From Okapia johnstoni (taxonomy: Eukaryota > Chordata > Mammalia > Artiodactyla > Giraffidae), in NCBI GenBank assembly GCA_024291935.2, contig CM044306.1, forward strand, positions 17,865,001-17,929,000: 64,000 nt of DNA, given 5' to 3'. Position 1 is the first letter of the stretch. Each line of letters begins with the position of its first letter. The notes under the pieces were generated by a model. The model worked only from the letters and a program-made list of their open reading frames with translations, made no database searches and had not been told where the DNA came from. Both the position numbers and the translations under genes were made by a program. Below are positions 9,449-32,364 of the stretch, one piece after another.

Positions 9449-12400
9449 ATGGCTGACCAGGACTCAGGGGGCATCAGCCCCCTCCAACAAATGGTGGCAT
9501 CCGGCGCAGGGGCTGTGGTCACCTCCCTCTTCAGTAAGACCTGGGGAGGTGGAGTGGGAGCAGCTGGGGGGTGGGAGCAGCTGGGGGCTGGGGCAGACCA
9601 GACGTTGACAAGTGACTTGGCTCTGGATGAGGGGTCAGGGAGGGATCCTGAAGGAGCCTCCAGTCCTGCCCTCCTCCCCTAGTGACCCCCTTGGATGTGG
9701 TGAAGGTACGCTTGCAGTCTCAGCGCCCCTCAGTGGCCAGTGGTGAGTGCCTGACCTTGGAGCCAATGGGGGTGCAGGGATCCCCAGGGATGGGGTGTCT
9801 GGGAGTAGGTGGGGGACACTTCTGACTTGAGGTACCATCTTGTGTTTTAGAACTGATGCCTTCCTCCAGACTCTGGAGCCTCTCCTACGCCAAATGTGAG
9901 TGTCCCACACCACGGGGAACCTGTAAGGGTTCAGGGGAGGGAGTGTCCCGGTCTCTCAGGGCACATGGGGGCCCTACAGCCATGGACTGGCAAACACTCC
10001 CAGATCTTATCAGCCAGCCCTCTGTCCTACACTAGAACGTCCACCCAGGGACCCTATGGTCTGCTGGCCCTCCAGGAATGGGAGCTCACCACCTCCCAGT
10101 GAGGTCCCAGGGCCCTGTCTTTCTGATGCCCCCACCCCTTCCCCAGTGCCCTCCTCTCTCGGATCCACAGGGAAGTGCCTCCTGTACTGCAATGGTGTCC
10201 TAGAGCCCCTCTACCTGTGCCCAAATGGTGCCCGCTGTGCCACCTGGTTTCAGGACCCCACTCGCTTCACTGGTACCATGGTGAGGAGCAGCTGTGCCCC
10301 TGGCTGGGTCTTTAGGTATTCGGAGGGATACAGATTGGTCGGGCAGCAGACCCAGAAAACAGTGGGTAGCCTAAAGCACATAGAGATGGCCAGTTCATTT
10401 TGGGAAGGGCTCCCCTGAGGGGATAGGGCCTTCACAAGGTTTTGAAAGGTGATTAGGAGTCTCTCCTGTTCCATGTTCAGTCGTGTCCAACTCTTTGAGA
10501 CCCCATCAACTGTAGCCCACCAGGCTCCTCTGCCCATGGAATATTCAAGGCACCAGTACTGGATTGGGTTGCTCTTTCCTGTTCCAGGTTATCTTCCCAA
10601 CCCAGGGCTCGAACCCATGTCTCTTATGTCTCTTGCATAGGCAAGCATAGTCTTAACCACTAGCACTCTCTGGGAAGCCCAAATAGGAGTCTGTTTGGAG
10701 TCAAATAGGGCGTTACATATGTGGAGGCTTGAGGGGCTCCTGGGTAGAAGCGAGGGCACCAGGTGAGGGCCCAGCCTGGGCCAGCCCTGCCACAAGCCTT
10801 GTTCATGTTCATCCTTCCTCCTTCTGGGCTGGTGTCTGTGTGACCAGGATGCTTTTGTGAAGATTGTGCGACATGAGGGTACCAGGACCCTGTGGAGCGG
10901 CCTCCCAGCCACCCTGTGAGCACCACAGTTTTGTGGCTTACCTCCCCCGATCCCCCCACTCCAATCTCTTACTCCCAATATTGGCTGGCTGAGTGGGGCC
11001 AGGGAACCTTGGGAGGTTTGGGAGCTTTGGAGAGTCTTGGCTAACCTATACACACCCCCAGGGTGATGACTGTGCCAGCCACTGCTGTCTACTTCACCGC
11101 CTACGACCAACTCAAGGCCTTCCTGTGTGGTCGAGCCCTGACCTCTGACCTCTACGCTCCCATGGTGGCTGGCGCACTGGCCCGCCGTGAGCACAGCCCT
11201 GGGCCCGCCATCTCCCTTTGACCACCCCACGTGCCAGGGCCCAGTCCGGACACCCAACCTCTGTTAGCCTTGGGGTGGGGGGGATGTTCAAGGCCCCCAA
11301 ACTCTGGGAGGGCTGCCACTGGGACCTGTGAGCTGACCCATCCTCCCGTTCCCCGCAGTGGGCACCGTTACTGTGATCAGCCCCCTGGAGCTGGTGCGGA
11401 CAAAGCTGCAGGCTCAGCACCTGTCATACCGGGAGCTGGGCACCTGTGTCCGAGCAGCTGTGGCTCAGGGTGGCTGGCGCTCACTCTGGCTGGGCTGGGG
11501 TCCCACTGCCCTTCGGGATGTGCCCTTCTCAGGTAGGCATCCGGAGTGCAGGGGTTGGGGTGAGAGGGCCCAGGAGGTCTACAGCTAAGCCCCAGTTTTG
11601 CTACTACTAACCTATAAGTCATGTAACTCATCTGAGTCATGAGTATCCATCTCACGTGTGAAGTGGGCCCCATGTTTCCATGAGACGCTTCCTGCCCACG
11701 GCCTGTTAAATCCACTGGCACATGGCATGCAGGCTTCATAATTGGGAGGGAGTAGTTGTGATGTAGGTCCATGGGAGATGGGAGGTCTGGGCCTACCCCA
11801 CTGCCCTCCCAGTCTCTAACGAGTGCACCCCCCTGCCCCCAAGCTCTGTATTGGTTCAACTATGAGCTGGTGAAGAACTGGCTGAGCAGGCTCAGGCCAA
11901 AGGACCAGACCTCCGTGGGCATCAGCTTTGTCGCTGGCGGCATCTCAGGGACGGTGAGTCGATCATGCTGGGAGTGAGGCCATTGATGTGTCCTTGAGGT
12001 GACCAGAAGGTTGTTGGAGATGCTCTGGAAAAGAATCTTTGCCTACCTGTCCAGGGGTACACTCACCCCCTTCCCCTAGTGATAGTCTAGCTAAGGCCGG
12101 GAGGCCCTGGTTGGATGCAAGGGATGGGGGTCCTGGGAGTGGAGACAGGCCTGTCCCCACCCCACCAGGTGGCGGCCACCCTGACTCTACCCTTCGACGT
12201 GGTGAAGACTCAACGCCAGGTCGCGCTAGGAGCAGTGGAGGCTGTGAGAGGTGAGGAGCCCTGGCTAGTGTGGGGCAGTGCAGGCGGGGTTGGGGGTGCC
12301 CAGCGGGGTCTTACTGGGCCACACCTGGATTTGCAGTGATGCCCCCACACGCCGACTCCACTTGGCTGCTGCTACGGAGGATCCTGGCCGAGTCAGGCAC

Positions 12401-12624
12401 CAGGGGCCTCTTTGCAGGTGGGCGTCTTTGTGTGTGTGTCCAGACCCTGGTGAAGCTGGTGCTCCCTGGGACTCCATCTCTGACCCTGGCCTCCCCCTCC
12501 CACCGCAGGCTTCCTCCCGAGGATCATCAAGGCTGCCCCCTCCTGTGCCATCATGATCAGCACTTATGAGTTCGGCAAAAGCTTCTTCCAGAGGCTCAAC
12601 AGGGAACAGCTTCTGAGCCCTTGA
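9449..12624 (+). CDS. SLC25A39: SLC25A39, mitochondrial carrier needed for glutathione import (359 aa, complete)
   Basis: This is a mitochondrial inner-membrane carrier of the SLC25 family, known to support glutathione import and iron homeostasis. Coding exons: 9449-9533, 9683-9742, 9851-9895, 10147-10280, 10848-10915, 11062-11186, 11359-11532, 11844-11953, 12169-12250, 12337-12417, 12509-12624. All introns are GT-AG, and the 1080 nt give 359 residues, the length I recall for the human protein. The three carrier signatures PLDVVK (about residues 31-36), PLELVR (181-186) and PFDVVK (275-280) mark the three repeats. Cysteines 74, 78, 88 and 94 in the first matrix loop match the iron-sulfur-sensing cluster described for the human protein. 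The start is the first ATG of exon 2, 15 nt after the acceptor, and opens the conserved MADQD N-terminus. An alternative acceptor in the exon starting at 10147 would give a 351-residue form. Exon structure and identity are very secure; function rests on the family. Confidence 0.97.
10147..10170 (+). other. SLC25A39: Alternatively spliced 24-nt segment of SLC25A39
   Basis: Two AG acceptors, at 10145-10146 and 10169-10170, lie 24 nt apart in the same frame. The upstream one adds eight residues (LPSSLGST); the downstream one joins the split codon to give Trp-Lys-Cys directly. Human SLC25A39 is known in long and short forms with this same difference. Confidence 0.75.
10465..10681 (-). repeat. Bov-tA SINE in an SLC25A39 intron
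   Basis: Antisense copy between the exons ending 10280 and starting 10848; starts CCATGTTCAGTCGTGTCCAA and ends TCTGGGAAGCCC. Confidence 0.85.
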
Positions 12625-13025
12625 AAGGAGCGAGGGGATGAGGACCCCACCTCTTCCATGGACAGGGTGGGGCAGGAGGAGACTGAGCCAAGTGCCTTTT
12701 CCTTCAGCACTGAGGGGAGGGGCCTCATTGCTCTGTCCTCCCCACTCAGCCCCAGGGGTAGGGGAATGCCCCTCTGCACCCACCCAGAGCCCCCCCAGCC
12801 CCCTGACTACTTTCTTCCTGCTGTTCCCCATTCCCCGGCCCCGAGAATCATCACTCTCTCCCCTCAAGTTCGAGACCAAATTGCTCACTTCTCCCCTCAT
12901 TTCCCTGTGGGTTTGCTGTAAGTGAGCCTGTCTCGAGGAGCCACAAAACCCTGGGCCTGGCGTAGTCTGCACCCACCCCTGTTAATTTGTTGAGTCTAAA
13001 GATGATAAACTTTTTTCCAATGCTT
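12625..13025 (+). other. SLC25A39: SLC25A39 3' untranslated region
   Basis: Roughly 400 nt of non-coding sequence follow the TGA at 12622-12624 and end near a variant poly(A) hexamer and a G/T-rich downstream stretch. The cleavage point is approximate. Confidence 0.75.
13004..13009 (+). terminator. Variant poly(A) signal GATAAA of SLC25A39
   Basis: GATAAA is the only hexamer of this type in the 3' UTR. It is followed within 40 nt by a G/T-rich element (GGTGTCTGGAGTGGG), the usual layout of a cleavage site. No canonical AATAAA is present. Confidence 0.6.
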
Positions 13026-13600
13026 GTGACTGCAGGAGGTGTCTGGAGTGGGTGGGAAAGCAGGGCTTGGTGAGCGATTTGCACAGAAGAGGCCTGGAAG
13101 GGACCTTGACGTTGGCTTTGGCTGCCCAGGTGGCATCCCTGTAGAGGAGCCCTCCTACGATGTTATGAGAGCCGGTGGGGGTGAGACCTCTACCCAAGGG
13201 CCCACTTAGGTGACAACCCAGCAGGGAAGGTGGCTTCAATGCCAGGCTTTGGCCTAATGGAAGAGTCTGGACCTGTAGGCCAAAGCTGAATTGCTTAGGG
13301 TAATGGATGGGAAATGGGGCCCTGCCAGGGCTTGCCTTCTCCATCTCTGCTCTACCCCCCACTCCCTGCCCAGGATGTCCAACATCTTCTCTGCCTGGGG
13401 TAGATGAGTTATCCAAGGGGCCCTTAACACATTTTGGTGTTTCCCGGGGCTGACCTATCTCAGACACTTCATACCAAAGCCACCCGCTCCCTGAATTATT
13501 CCGATCAGTCTGTTCCCAAGTTTTAGTGGGTCCAGCACTAACTCCACCACATTCTGCCAACCTCAGGACCAGGCCCCCTGTCCCAGCCCCTCCACAGACA
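13026..13600. other. Short convergent intergenic gap between SLC25A39 and RUNDC3A
   Basis: This interval separates the two 3' ends. I see no gene, SINE or LINE in it, which is unusual in this repeat-rich window. Open frames on the minus strand here have no recognisable features and look like chance. Confidence 0.6.
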
Positions 13601-13604
13601 AGGC

Positions 13605-14059
13605 TGCCCTTTGTCCTCTGGTTTTTATTTGCCTGATACCCTCATAGCTGCCCCCTGCCCCCAGCCAGGGGGCTGAGGAAGGAGTGACTCCAGGGCATAC
13701 ACAGGAGCAGACAGAAGAGGCATAGGAGGTGGGGCTGCTGAGGCTGGGCCGCCAGCCCCTGAGGAGGGTGGGGTGATGAGCGAAGGAGAGTCCGGCTGGG
13801 AGCTAATCAGGCATCAGGGTCACCGGAAGAAGCAGCTTCCTGAGGGCTCCCTGTGGCCTTGGTGCCCCTGCCTCTCGGCCCCAGCGGCCTCCCTCAGCAG
13901 CTCCGGCCTCCGTGGGTGAAAAGCTGAACTGGGCTAGAAGCAAAGGGTGTCTCCAGAGAGACTCCTAGCTGAGTGGGCAGCGTTCTCTGGAGGGTGGCCT
14001 GGGCTGGGGAGTCTCTGAGGAAGGGCGGCAGGTGGGGCTGGCGCTGCCCACGCCGCTCC
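13605..14059 (-). other. RUNDC3A: RUNDC3A 3' untranslated region
   Basis: About 450 nt downstream of the stop codon, ending at a canonical poly(A) signal. There are no interspersed repeats inside it. Confidence 0.75.
13624..13629 (-). terminator. Canonical AATAAA poly(A) signal of RUNDC3A
   Basis: The plus-strand TTTATT is AATAAA on the gene's strand, about 430 nt past the stop. A GT-rich stretch follows about 20 nt further on (GCCTTGTCTGTGG). Confidence 0.75.
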
Positions 14060-25570
<11,511 letters not shown>

Positions 25571-25575
25571 AAGTG

Positions 25576-25785
25576 TTAGTGTTAGTCATTCGGTCATGTC
25601 CGACTCTTTGCAACCCCATGATTTGTAGCCTGTCGAGCTCCTCTGTCCATGAAATTCTCTAGGCAAGAATACTGAAATTGCCATTCCCTTCTCCAGGGGA
25701 TCTTCCCAACCCAGGGATCCAACCCGGGTCTCCCACATTGCAGGCAGATTCTTTACTGTCTGAGCCACCAGGGAAAGCAAGAAGT
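25576..25785 (-). repeat. Bov-tA SINE
   Basis: Antisense: GTTAGTGTTAGTCATTCGGT to TCTGAGCCACCAGGGAAAGC. Confidence 0.88.
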
Positions 25786-26089
25786 AAATAACCCGCCCAG
25801 AAAAAGCAGGGACCTTCTGCTCAGCATGTGCTTTTCTATACATGTTTTCTATACCTTTTTTTCTATACCTTTTCTATACATGTTTGAACAATAACAACTT
25901 CATGCCTTTGCCCATTAAGATGCAATTGTCCAAAAAAAAAAAAGATGTAATTGTCATTGGCCGTTGGTACAAAGGTCTGTGCTCTAGCACCCTCCCCACA
26001 AAGTGGAGTTGCAAAGCCTCTGCAGTAACAATATCCATCTCTGGGTGATGATAACACCTTTCTGAGTTCAGCCACATTTTCTCTTTTGT

Positions 26090-26293
26090 TGTTGTTTAGT
26101 CGCTGTCATGTCTAACCCCTTCAAGACCCCATGGACTGTAGCCCACCAGGCTTCGATATCCATGGGATTTCCCAGGCAAGAATACTGGAGTGAGTTGCCA
26201 ATTCCTTCTCTAAGGGACTCTTCCTGGCCAGGGATCAAACCCACATCTCCTCCATTGGCAGGTGGATTCTTTACCACTGAGCCCCAGGGAAAC
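26090..26293 (-). repeat. Bov-tA SINE
   Basis: Antisense: GTTGTTTAGTCGCTGTCATG to ACCACTGAGCCCCAGGGAAA. Confidence 0.85.
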
Positions 26294-26407
26294 ATTTTTC
26301 TCTAAAGAGAAATACTTTTCTCTAAAGGAACCTAAAGGCAAAATAATAAAGCTCACTACAAACAACAATCCTTTTATAAGATAATAACGCAAAGGAAGGA
26401 AGGAAAA

Positions 26408-26460
26408 AATTATATATATAGATAGATACACACACACCACACACAGAGTATATAATATCA
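26408..26460. repeat. TA/GATA/CA microsatellite
   Basis: Short (TA)n(GATA)n(CA)n run. Confidence 0.75.
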
Positions 26461-26499
26461 AACAAGCAAGCAAGAAAATACCCATAGCTTATACAGTCT

Positions 26500-27112
26500 T
26501 TATTTCTGTAACTGGTTAGAAGTTGATATTTATAATTTCCCGTTCCATTACTCATTTCATTTTCACTTTGCCCTTAGCCAGCACCTCAGTTGGCTGTTGT
26601 TTTTTAAACCATGTCAGGTGACCACTTCATTCGTGAAGAATCAAGATCCTCAGAATTGGATTGCTGTCAGTTGAGTGGAACCATTGTTGTATCTAGTGAA
26701 AGGATTCCTCCCCTTGGTGTAGCAGATGTTATCAGCATCCCTCCCATACTCCCTAAGCACTGGGCTACAGTGGACAAACTTCCAGCTGCCAGAAACTGCA
26801 AGGCTACCCAAGGGCTCTCTCTGGCCACTGAAGCTGCACTACTCAGATGCTAGGCAGGCAGAACATTCTGAGGAATTCTACTCCCATCTTCAGCAACCCT
26901 CAGGCAATAACTGATGGTGACTGGTGGATAAATACCTCAGTTCTCTCAGCCATCTGGTGGGATAGTCCTGAGACTTCATCATTACTGGCTTCCTGAGTCC
27001 CCAGCAGGACTAAGTTCCAGTCCACATGCTTAATTTCCTTGATAGTGCAGCCTTTATCAGCCTTCTTCTCTTTTCTGTGTCACTTTCTCACTTACTTGGA
27101 GGTAGTTCCTCA
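26500..27112. other. Intergenic, unassigned sequence
   Basis: No coding signal or repeat family I can name. The segment has the character of an old transposon remnant, but that is only an impression. Confidence 0.3.
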
Positions 27113-27306
27113 TGTGTGTGCATGCTAAGTCACTTCAGTCGTGTCTGACTCTTTGTGACCCTCTGGACTGTAGCCCACCAGGCTCCTCTGTCCATGAGAT
27201 TCTCTAGGCAAGAATACCGGAATGGATTACCATGCCCTCCTCCAGGGGATCTTCCCAACCCAGGGATATTACCTCTCCTGCATTGGGAGGTGTGTTCTTT
27301 ACCACT
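27113..27306 (-). repeat. Bov-tA SINE
   Basis: Antisense: GTGCATGCTAAGTCACTTCA to GTTCTTTACCACTAGCATC. Confidence 0.85.
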
Positions 27307-27325
27307 AGCATCAGTTCTCAAATAT

Positions 27326-27465
27326 GGGAATTCCCTGGTAGTCTAGTGGTTAGGACTCTGTACTTCCACTGCAGGGAACTTGGGTTCTATCCCTCATCGG
27401 GGAACTAAATTTTTTATATGCCTCATGGCATGGCCAAAACAAAACAAAGCCAAAAAAACCTCAAA
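27326..27465 (+). repeat. CHR-family SINE
   Basis: Head GGGAATTCCCTGGTAGTCTA, B box GGTTCTATCCC, A-rich tail. Confidence 0.85.
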
Positions 27466-27469
27466 AAAT

Positions 27470-28510
27470 GTACATGCCTTCAAATCTTCAACTGAGGTTT
27501 TATTCCTAGGGGGACCTCCCTTCCCTGCCAAACCCAGTTGGTATCTAAAGTGATTCTAGGAAGCAGATCCCCTGCATGGGATTCTGGAATTGGATCACTC
27601 ACCATCCAAATGACAACAAGAATTCCGTGGCTGGGGTAAGTAGGGTGCTGATACCCAGAGCACCAGCACGATTACTAAAACTCTCACCCTGGTGAATATA
27701 GGAACACACCACCTGTGCATATCTTAGTAATTGTGATATGGGAGGGAGATGGGAATTAGAAGGATTGTGGAGTCAGTCAGTCATTGGTAAATGCCATCGA
27801 ATTGCTAAAAGAAAAAAACACAACAGACACACAATGGCTATTAACTCAGGATACAGTGTAAAACCCAGGAGTCTTCTAGGGCAACACTCAAGGAAGTTCT
27901 CATCTGCAGCCAGTGTGGCTACACTGTGCTGAAAATCAATCCCATATTGCTGTGAAAGAAGCAAGAGGGAGGGAAGGAGTGGGACACTGAGACCTGGTAT
28001 GGAAACATCTGTTCTAGAATCCCCATATTATCCTGAACCAATAAGGCCAGTAGACGTGGCCTCTCTCCCTTAATGGAAGAGAGCAGTGTCTCCTTGCCAG
28101 ATAAGATGCAAAGTCCTCACCTGAGGCAGATGCCTCACAAGATGATACTTGGTCTCTTCAAGATCTGGCCCTGATCCCACTCCAGGATTCTAGAGACATG
28201 ACCATGGGCAAGTCTCAACCTGGGGCAAGTGGGGAAGTACTATCCTAGCTAAAGGGAGAAAGGAATTACTCACCAAAAAGTGCTGCAGGCTCTGGCTAAG
28301 GTAGCAGCAGAAATTGGGAGAACATGCTTGAGAACAGTTCTTGAGGGTGTTGGCCTAGGGTCAGGGAGTGGAATAAAAGGCTGGAGAGTGGAGAGTTTAT
28401 ATTGGTCTGGGATACTCTACCATGACTAAGCATTTAATATTTTAAAGCCCTAGCAAGGACATCTGAAGCCAATTGCAATATGCTACTTGGATAGAGCGTC
28501 AAAGTTTGGA
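27470..28510. other. Intergenic, unassigned sequence
   Basis: No gene or recognised young repeat. AGATAAG occurs at 28099-28105 without other erythroid motifs nearby. Confidence 0.35.
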
Positions 28511-28514
28511 GGAA

Positions 28515-29325
28515 GCCATCAGTTCAGTTCAGTCGCTCAGTCATGTCTGACTCTTTGCGACCCCATGAACTGTAGCATGCCAGGCCTCCCTGTCCAACAC
28601 CAACTCCCGGAGCCCACCCAAACTCATGTCCATTGAGTCGGTGATGCCATCCAACCATCTCATCCTCTGTCGTCCCCTTCTCCTCCTGCCCTCAATCTTA
28701 CCCAGCGTCAGGGTCTTTTCAAATGAGTCAGCTCTTTGCATCAGGTGGTCAAAGTATTGGAGTTTCAGCTTCAACATCAGTCCTTCCAATGAACACCCAG
28801 GACTGATCTCCTTTAGGATGGACTTCTTGGATCTCCTTGCAGTCCAAGGGACTCTCAAGAGTTTTCTCCAACAACACAGTTCAAAAGCATCAATTCTTCT
28901 GCCCTCAGCTTTCTTTACAGTTCAACTCTCACATCCATACATGACTACTGGAAAAACCATAGCCTTGACTAGACGGACCTTTGTTGGTAAAGTAATGTCT
29001 CTGCTTTTTAATATGCTGTGTAGGTTGGTCATAACCTTCCTTCCAAGGAGTAAGCATCTTTTAATTTCATGGCTGCAATCACCATCAGCAGTGATTTTGG
29101 AGCCCCCCAAACTAAAGTCTCTCACTGTGTTCACTGTTTCCCCATCTATTTGCCATGAAGTGATGGGACCAGATGCCATGATCTTAGTTTTCTGAATGTT
29201 GAGCTTTAAGTCAACTTTTTCACTCTCCTCTTTCACTTTCATCAAGAGGCTCTTTAGTTCCACTTCACTTTCTGCCATAAGGGTGGTGTCATCTGCATAT
29301 GTGAGATTATTGCACGGCACAGGAG
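28515..29325 (-). mobile_element. BovB LINE 3' fragment (RTE clade reverse transcriptase remnant)
   Basis: The minus strand reads two adjoining open frames, 132 and 105 codons. The first carries the YADD reverse-transcriptase motif. The second ends in the typical GVAKSQT tail that also forms the Bov-A unit of ruminant SINEs. The frames are broken relative to each other and the 5' part is missing, so it is inactive. BovB is the RTE family known for horizontal spread between reptiles and ruminants. Confidence 0.9.
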
Positions 29326-29537
29326 GAAACCATGTGTTACAGCAAATGAGGTGAAGATGCTAGCATTTCCTTGACAGAGTAATGGGGAAAGGTCAAAAGG
29401 TTCAGAAAGATGAGCTCACCGGAATGAAATTATTATCATTACATATATAAGACCAGAGAACCCTCCAGCTTCCTGTGTTCCTCATGAGGACCCAAAGACA
29501 CTCCCTTAAATAAAGTGAAAAGATATGTGCTTTATTG

Positions 29538-29872
29538 GGACTTTCCCAGTGGTCCAGTGGTTAAGAATCTGCCTGTCAATGCAGGGTACACTGGTTCAAT
29601 CCCTGGTCCAGGAAGATTCCACATGCAGTGGGGCAATTAAGCCCATGTGCCACAACTACTGAGTCCTTGTGCTGCAACTACTGAAGCCCAAGAGCCTCGA
29701 GCCCATGCTCCGAAACAAGGAAAGCCACTGCAAGAAGTCCATGCCCCGCAACTAAACAGTAGCCCCTGATCACCACAACTAGAGAAAGCCCACACACAGC
29801 AATGAAGGGCCTGTGTGCCACATCAAAGACCCAGTGCAATCAATAATAAAATTTAACCAAAAAAAAAAAAAG
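29538..29872 (+). repeat. Long CHR-1-type SINE
   Basis: Head GGGACTTTCCCAGTGGTCCA, B box GGTTCAATCCC, repeated phrases CCACAACTACTGAG and GCAACTACTGAAG. It ends in a 12-A tail and is about 330 bp, close to full length. Confidence 0.85.
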
Positions 29873-30206
29873 AAACGTGCCAGTTGTTGGAGAGACACTG
29901 GCATAATTTGCCACTCAGTAGGCGCTATTGTCTGCAGGCCAAAGTTGATAGTAGTGGACATGGCTATGGAACAGGGCTTCATAAAGTCAATGGGTATGAC
30001 AGGAACCCAGAACAGAGGCCAGGTGATGGCACTTAGTCATCAGAGTCAAGCTGGATGTAATTATCATATGTGCAAAAAGACCAAAATGGAAAACTGTAAT
30101 CTACTATGATCACTAATGGTCTTCACACAGAAGACCATGGTCTTCCTAGGTAGGTGGACAGCCAATGAGGGTATTTCTGGATTTATATAACCAAAAACAA
30201 GTTGAA

Positions 30207-30418
30207 ATTTCTATGGTGGTCCAGTGGGTAAGACTACTTGCTCCCAATGCAGGGGCCCTGGGTTTAGTCCCTGGTCAAGGAACTAAATTCCACATGCCGT
30301 AATTTAGAGTTTGCATGCATTAACTAAAGATTCCACATGCCTCAACGAAGATTGCAGATCCCGTGTGCCTCAACTGAGACCTGGTGCAGCCAAATAAATA
30401 ATTTTTTAATATAAAAAG
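30207..30418 (+). repeat. CHR-family SINE
   Basis: Diverged head TTCTATGGTGGTCCAGTGGG, B box GGTTTAGTCCC, repeated CCTCAAC phrases and a TAAATAAT tail. Confidence 0.75.
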
Positions 30419-30699
30419 CAATAATGTGTAAACAGAAGGCTGATGTCAGCCACTGTGAAGGAGAAAATCACAATCCACCACCCAGTTTCCAGACCCTAGC
30501 CATTTTTCAGCTACAGAATCCATTAATCAAAGGGGAGGACCATGCCCTTCAGGAAGAATCTTGGAATGCCACAACAAGCTTATATCCTAGTAATTATCTC
30601 ACTCCTCCTCCAAAGCCATTTCTCAGAACAACTGTACACTAGTGAAAGACTCAGCTCTTTCGAGGCTTTTGGGTACAGGATCTGAGCTGACAGATATTC

Positions 30700-31346
30700 A
30701 GTTCAGTTCAGTCGCTCAGTCGTGTCTGACTCTTTGCGACCCCATGAATTGGAGCACGCCAGGCCTCTCTGTCCATCACCAAATCCCGGAGTCTACCCAA
30801 ACCCATGTCCATTGAGTGGGTGATGCCATCCAACCATCTCATCCTCTGTCGTCCCCTTCTCCTCCCGCCCCCAATCCTTCCCAGCATTAGGGTCTTTTCC
30901 AATGAGTCAACCCTTCGCATGAGGTGGCCAAAGTACTGGAGTTTCAGCTTCAACATCAGTCCTTCCAATGAACACCCAGGATTGATCTCCTTTAGGATGG
31001 ATTGATTGGATCTCCTTGCAGTCAAAGGGACTCTCAGGAGTCTTCTCCAACACCACAGTTCAAAAGCAGCAATTCTTCGGCCCTCAGCTTTCTTTACAGT
31101 CCAACTCTCACATCCATACATGACCACTGGAAAAACCATAGCCTTGACTAGATGGATCTTTGTTGGCAAAGTAATGTCTCTGCTTTTTAATATGCTTTCT
31201 AGGTTGGTCATAACTTTCCTTCCAAGGAGTAAGCTTCTTTTAATTTCATGGCTGCAGTCACCATCTGCAATGATTTTGGAACCCAAATAAATAAAGTCTG
31301 CCACTGTTTCCACTTGCAAGACAGCAAGTCTCAATAATTCCATCAT
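30700..31346 (-). mobile_element. BovB LINE 3' fragment with 212-codon open frame
   Basis: A single minus-strand frame from 31346 to 30708 covers the C-terminal part of the BovB reverse-transcriptase polyprotein. It shows the conserved words YLGSKI, HEIKR, MYGCESW, GRQRMRW and [11 protein letters not shown]. It lacks the catalytic YADD region and everything upstream, so it cannot be autonomous. It is less damaged than the copy at 28515. Confidence 0.92.
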
Positions 31347-31716
31347 GATGAGATATAATTCCCTTATTTCTTCTTGAGTTGGTTTGTGATATCATAACTT
31401 TCTAGGACTTTGTCTGTTGAAATTTTTAAATTCTTTGGTATAAGATAAATGTATCCGTGATATTCTCTTATTTTTTAAAATGTCCTTAAATTTGGTAATG
31501 AAACTCTTTTCATTTTTGATATTTGCAGTATGTGATCTTTTTCTTTCATGATAAATCACACTAGAGATTTTTAAGTTTTATTAATCTACTTAAAGAACTA
31601 CCTTTGTCTTTATTGATTCCATTTATTGATATTTCATTCTATATTTTATATATTTTTATTATTATTTTTCTTCTTTCTACTTTTAAGGGACTCATTTTGT
31701 TTTTCTGCTGAATTAT

Positions 31717-31943
31717 GCGTACATGCTAAGTCACTTCCCTTGTGTACGACTCTGTGCATTTATATGGACTGCAGTCTGCCAGACTCCTCTGTCCATGGAA
31801 TTTTCCAGGCAAGAATACTGGAGTGAGTTGCCATGCCCTCCACCAGAGGATCTTCCCAACCCAGGGATCAAATATGTGTCCCTTATGTCTAACTTGCAAT
31901 GGCAGGTGGGTTCTTTACCCCTAGTGCCACTTGGAAGCGCCTG
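31717..31943 (-). repeat. Bov-tA SINE inserted in L1
   Basis: Antisense: GTACATGCTAAGTCACTTCC to TAGTGCCACTTGGAAGCGCC. Confidence 0.8.
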
Positions 31944-31967
31944 CTAAATTATAGAAATGGATAATTT

Positions 31968-32075
31968 AGGGAATTCCTCAGTCCAGTCATTAGGACTCTG
32001 CATCCCCATTGTAGGGGACACAGGTTTGATCCTTTGTCAGGGAACTAAGATCCTGCAAAAAAAAAAGAAAAGAAA
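31968..32075 (+). repeat. CHR-family SINE inserted in L1
   Basis: Head AGGGAATTCCTCAGTCCAGT, B box GGTTTGATCC, A tail. Confidence 0.75.
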
Positions 32076-32364
32076 GCCCCAAGAAGTAGGCTGAGGATAC
32101 AAGAAAGAATAAGTCTGGTTCCTCCCAAGGATTAATTCCAAATAAATATCTAAAGTAATTTTAAAAAAAGAAATGGGTAACTTAGATTGTCCATTATATA
32201 TTTATTTTCTAATATATACAATTAAGGCTATAAATTTTTCTATGAATATTGCTTTAGCCATATCCCACAATTTTTTTTCATTCATTTCAAAACATTTTAT
32301 AATTTCCTTATGGTTTCTTCTTTAATTCATGAGAGCCAGTAGAACAAGTAGGTGGATACATATA

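Larger units (their letters stand above)
31347..32345 (-). mobile_element. Old L1 ORF2-region fragment, interrupted by two younger SINEs
   Basis: T-rich plus strand with classical antisense L1 phrases (GGCTATAAATTTTTCTATGA; CTTTAGCCATATCCCACAAT). It is split by the Bov-tA copy at 31717-31943 and the CHR copy at 31968-32075. No frame is open. Confidence 0.65.

Noticed and set aside
28541..29320. Reverse-transcriptase-like open frames as a possible retrovirus or host gene
   Set aside because: The YADD motif, wording and tail match the BovB LINE. There are no LTRs, gag or env, and the frames are broken.
29538..29640. tRNA-like box sequences as a functional tRNA gene
   Set aside because: The B-box-like word is part of a CHR SINE head. 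A full cloverleaf and a terminator are lacking. The same holds for all Bov-tA heads here.
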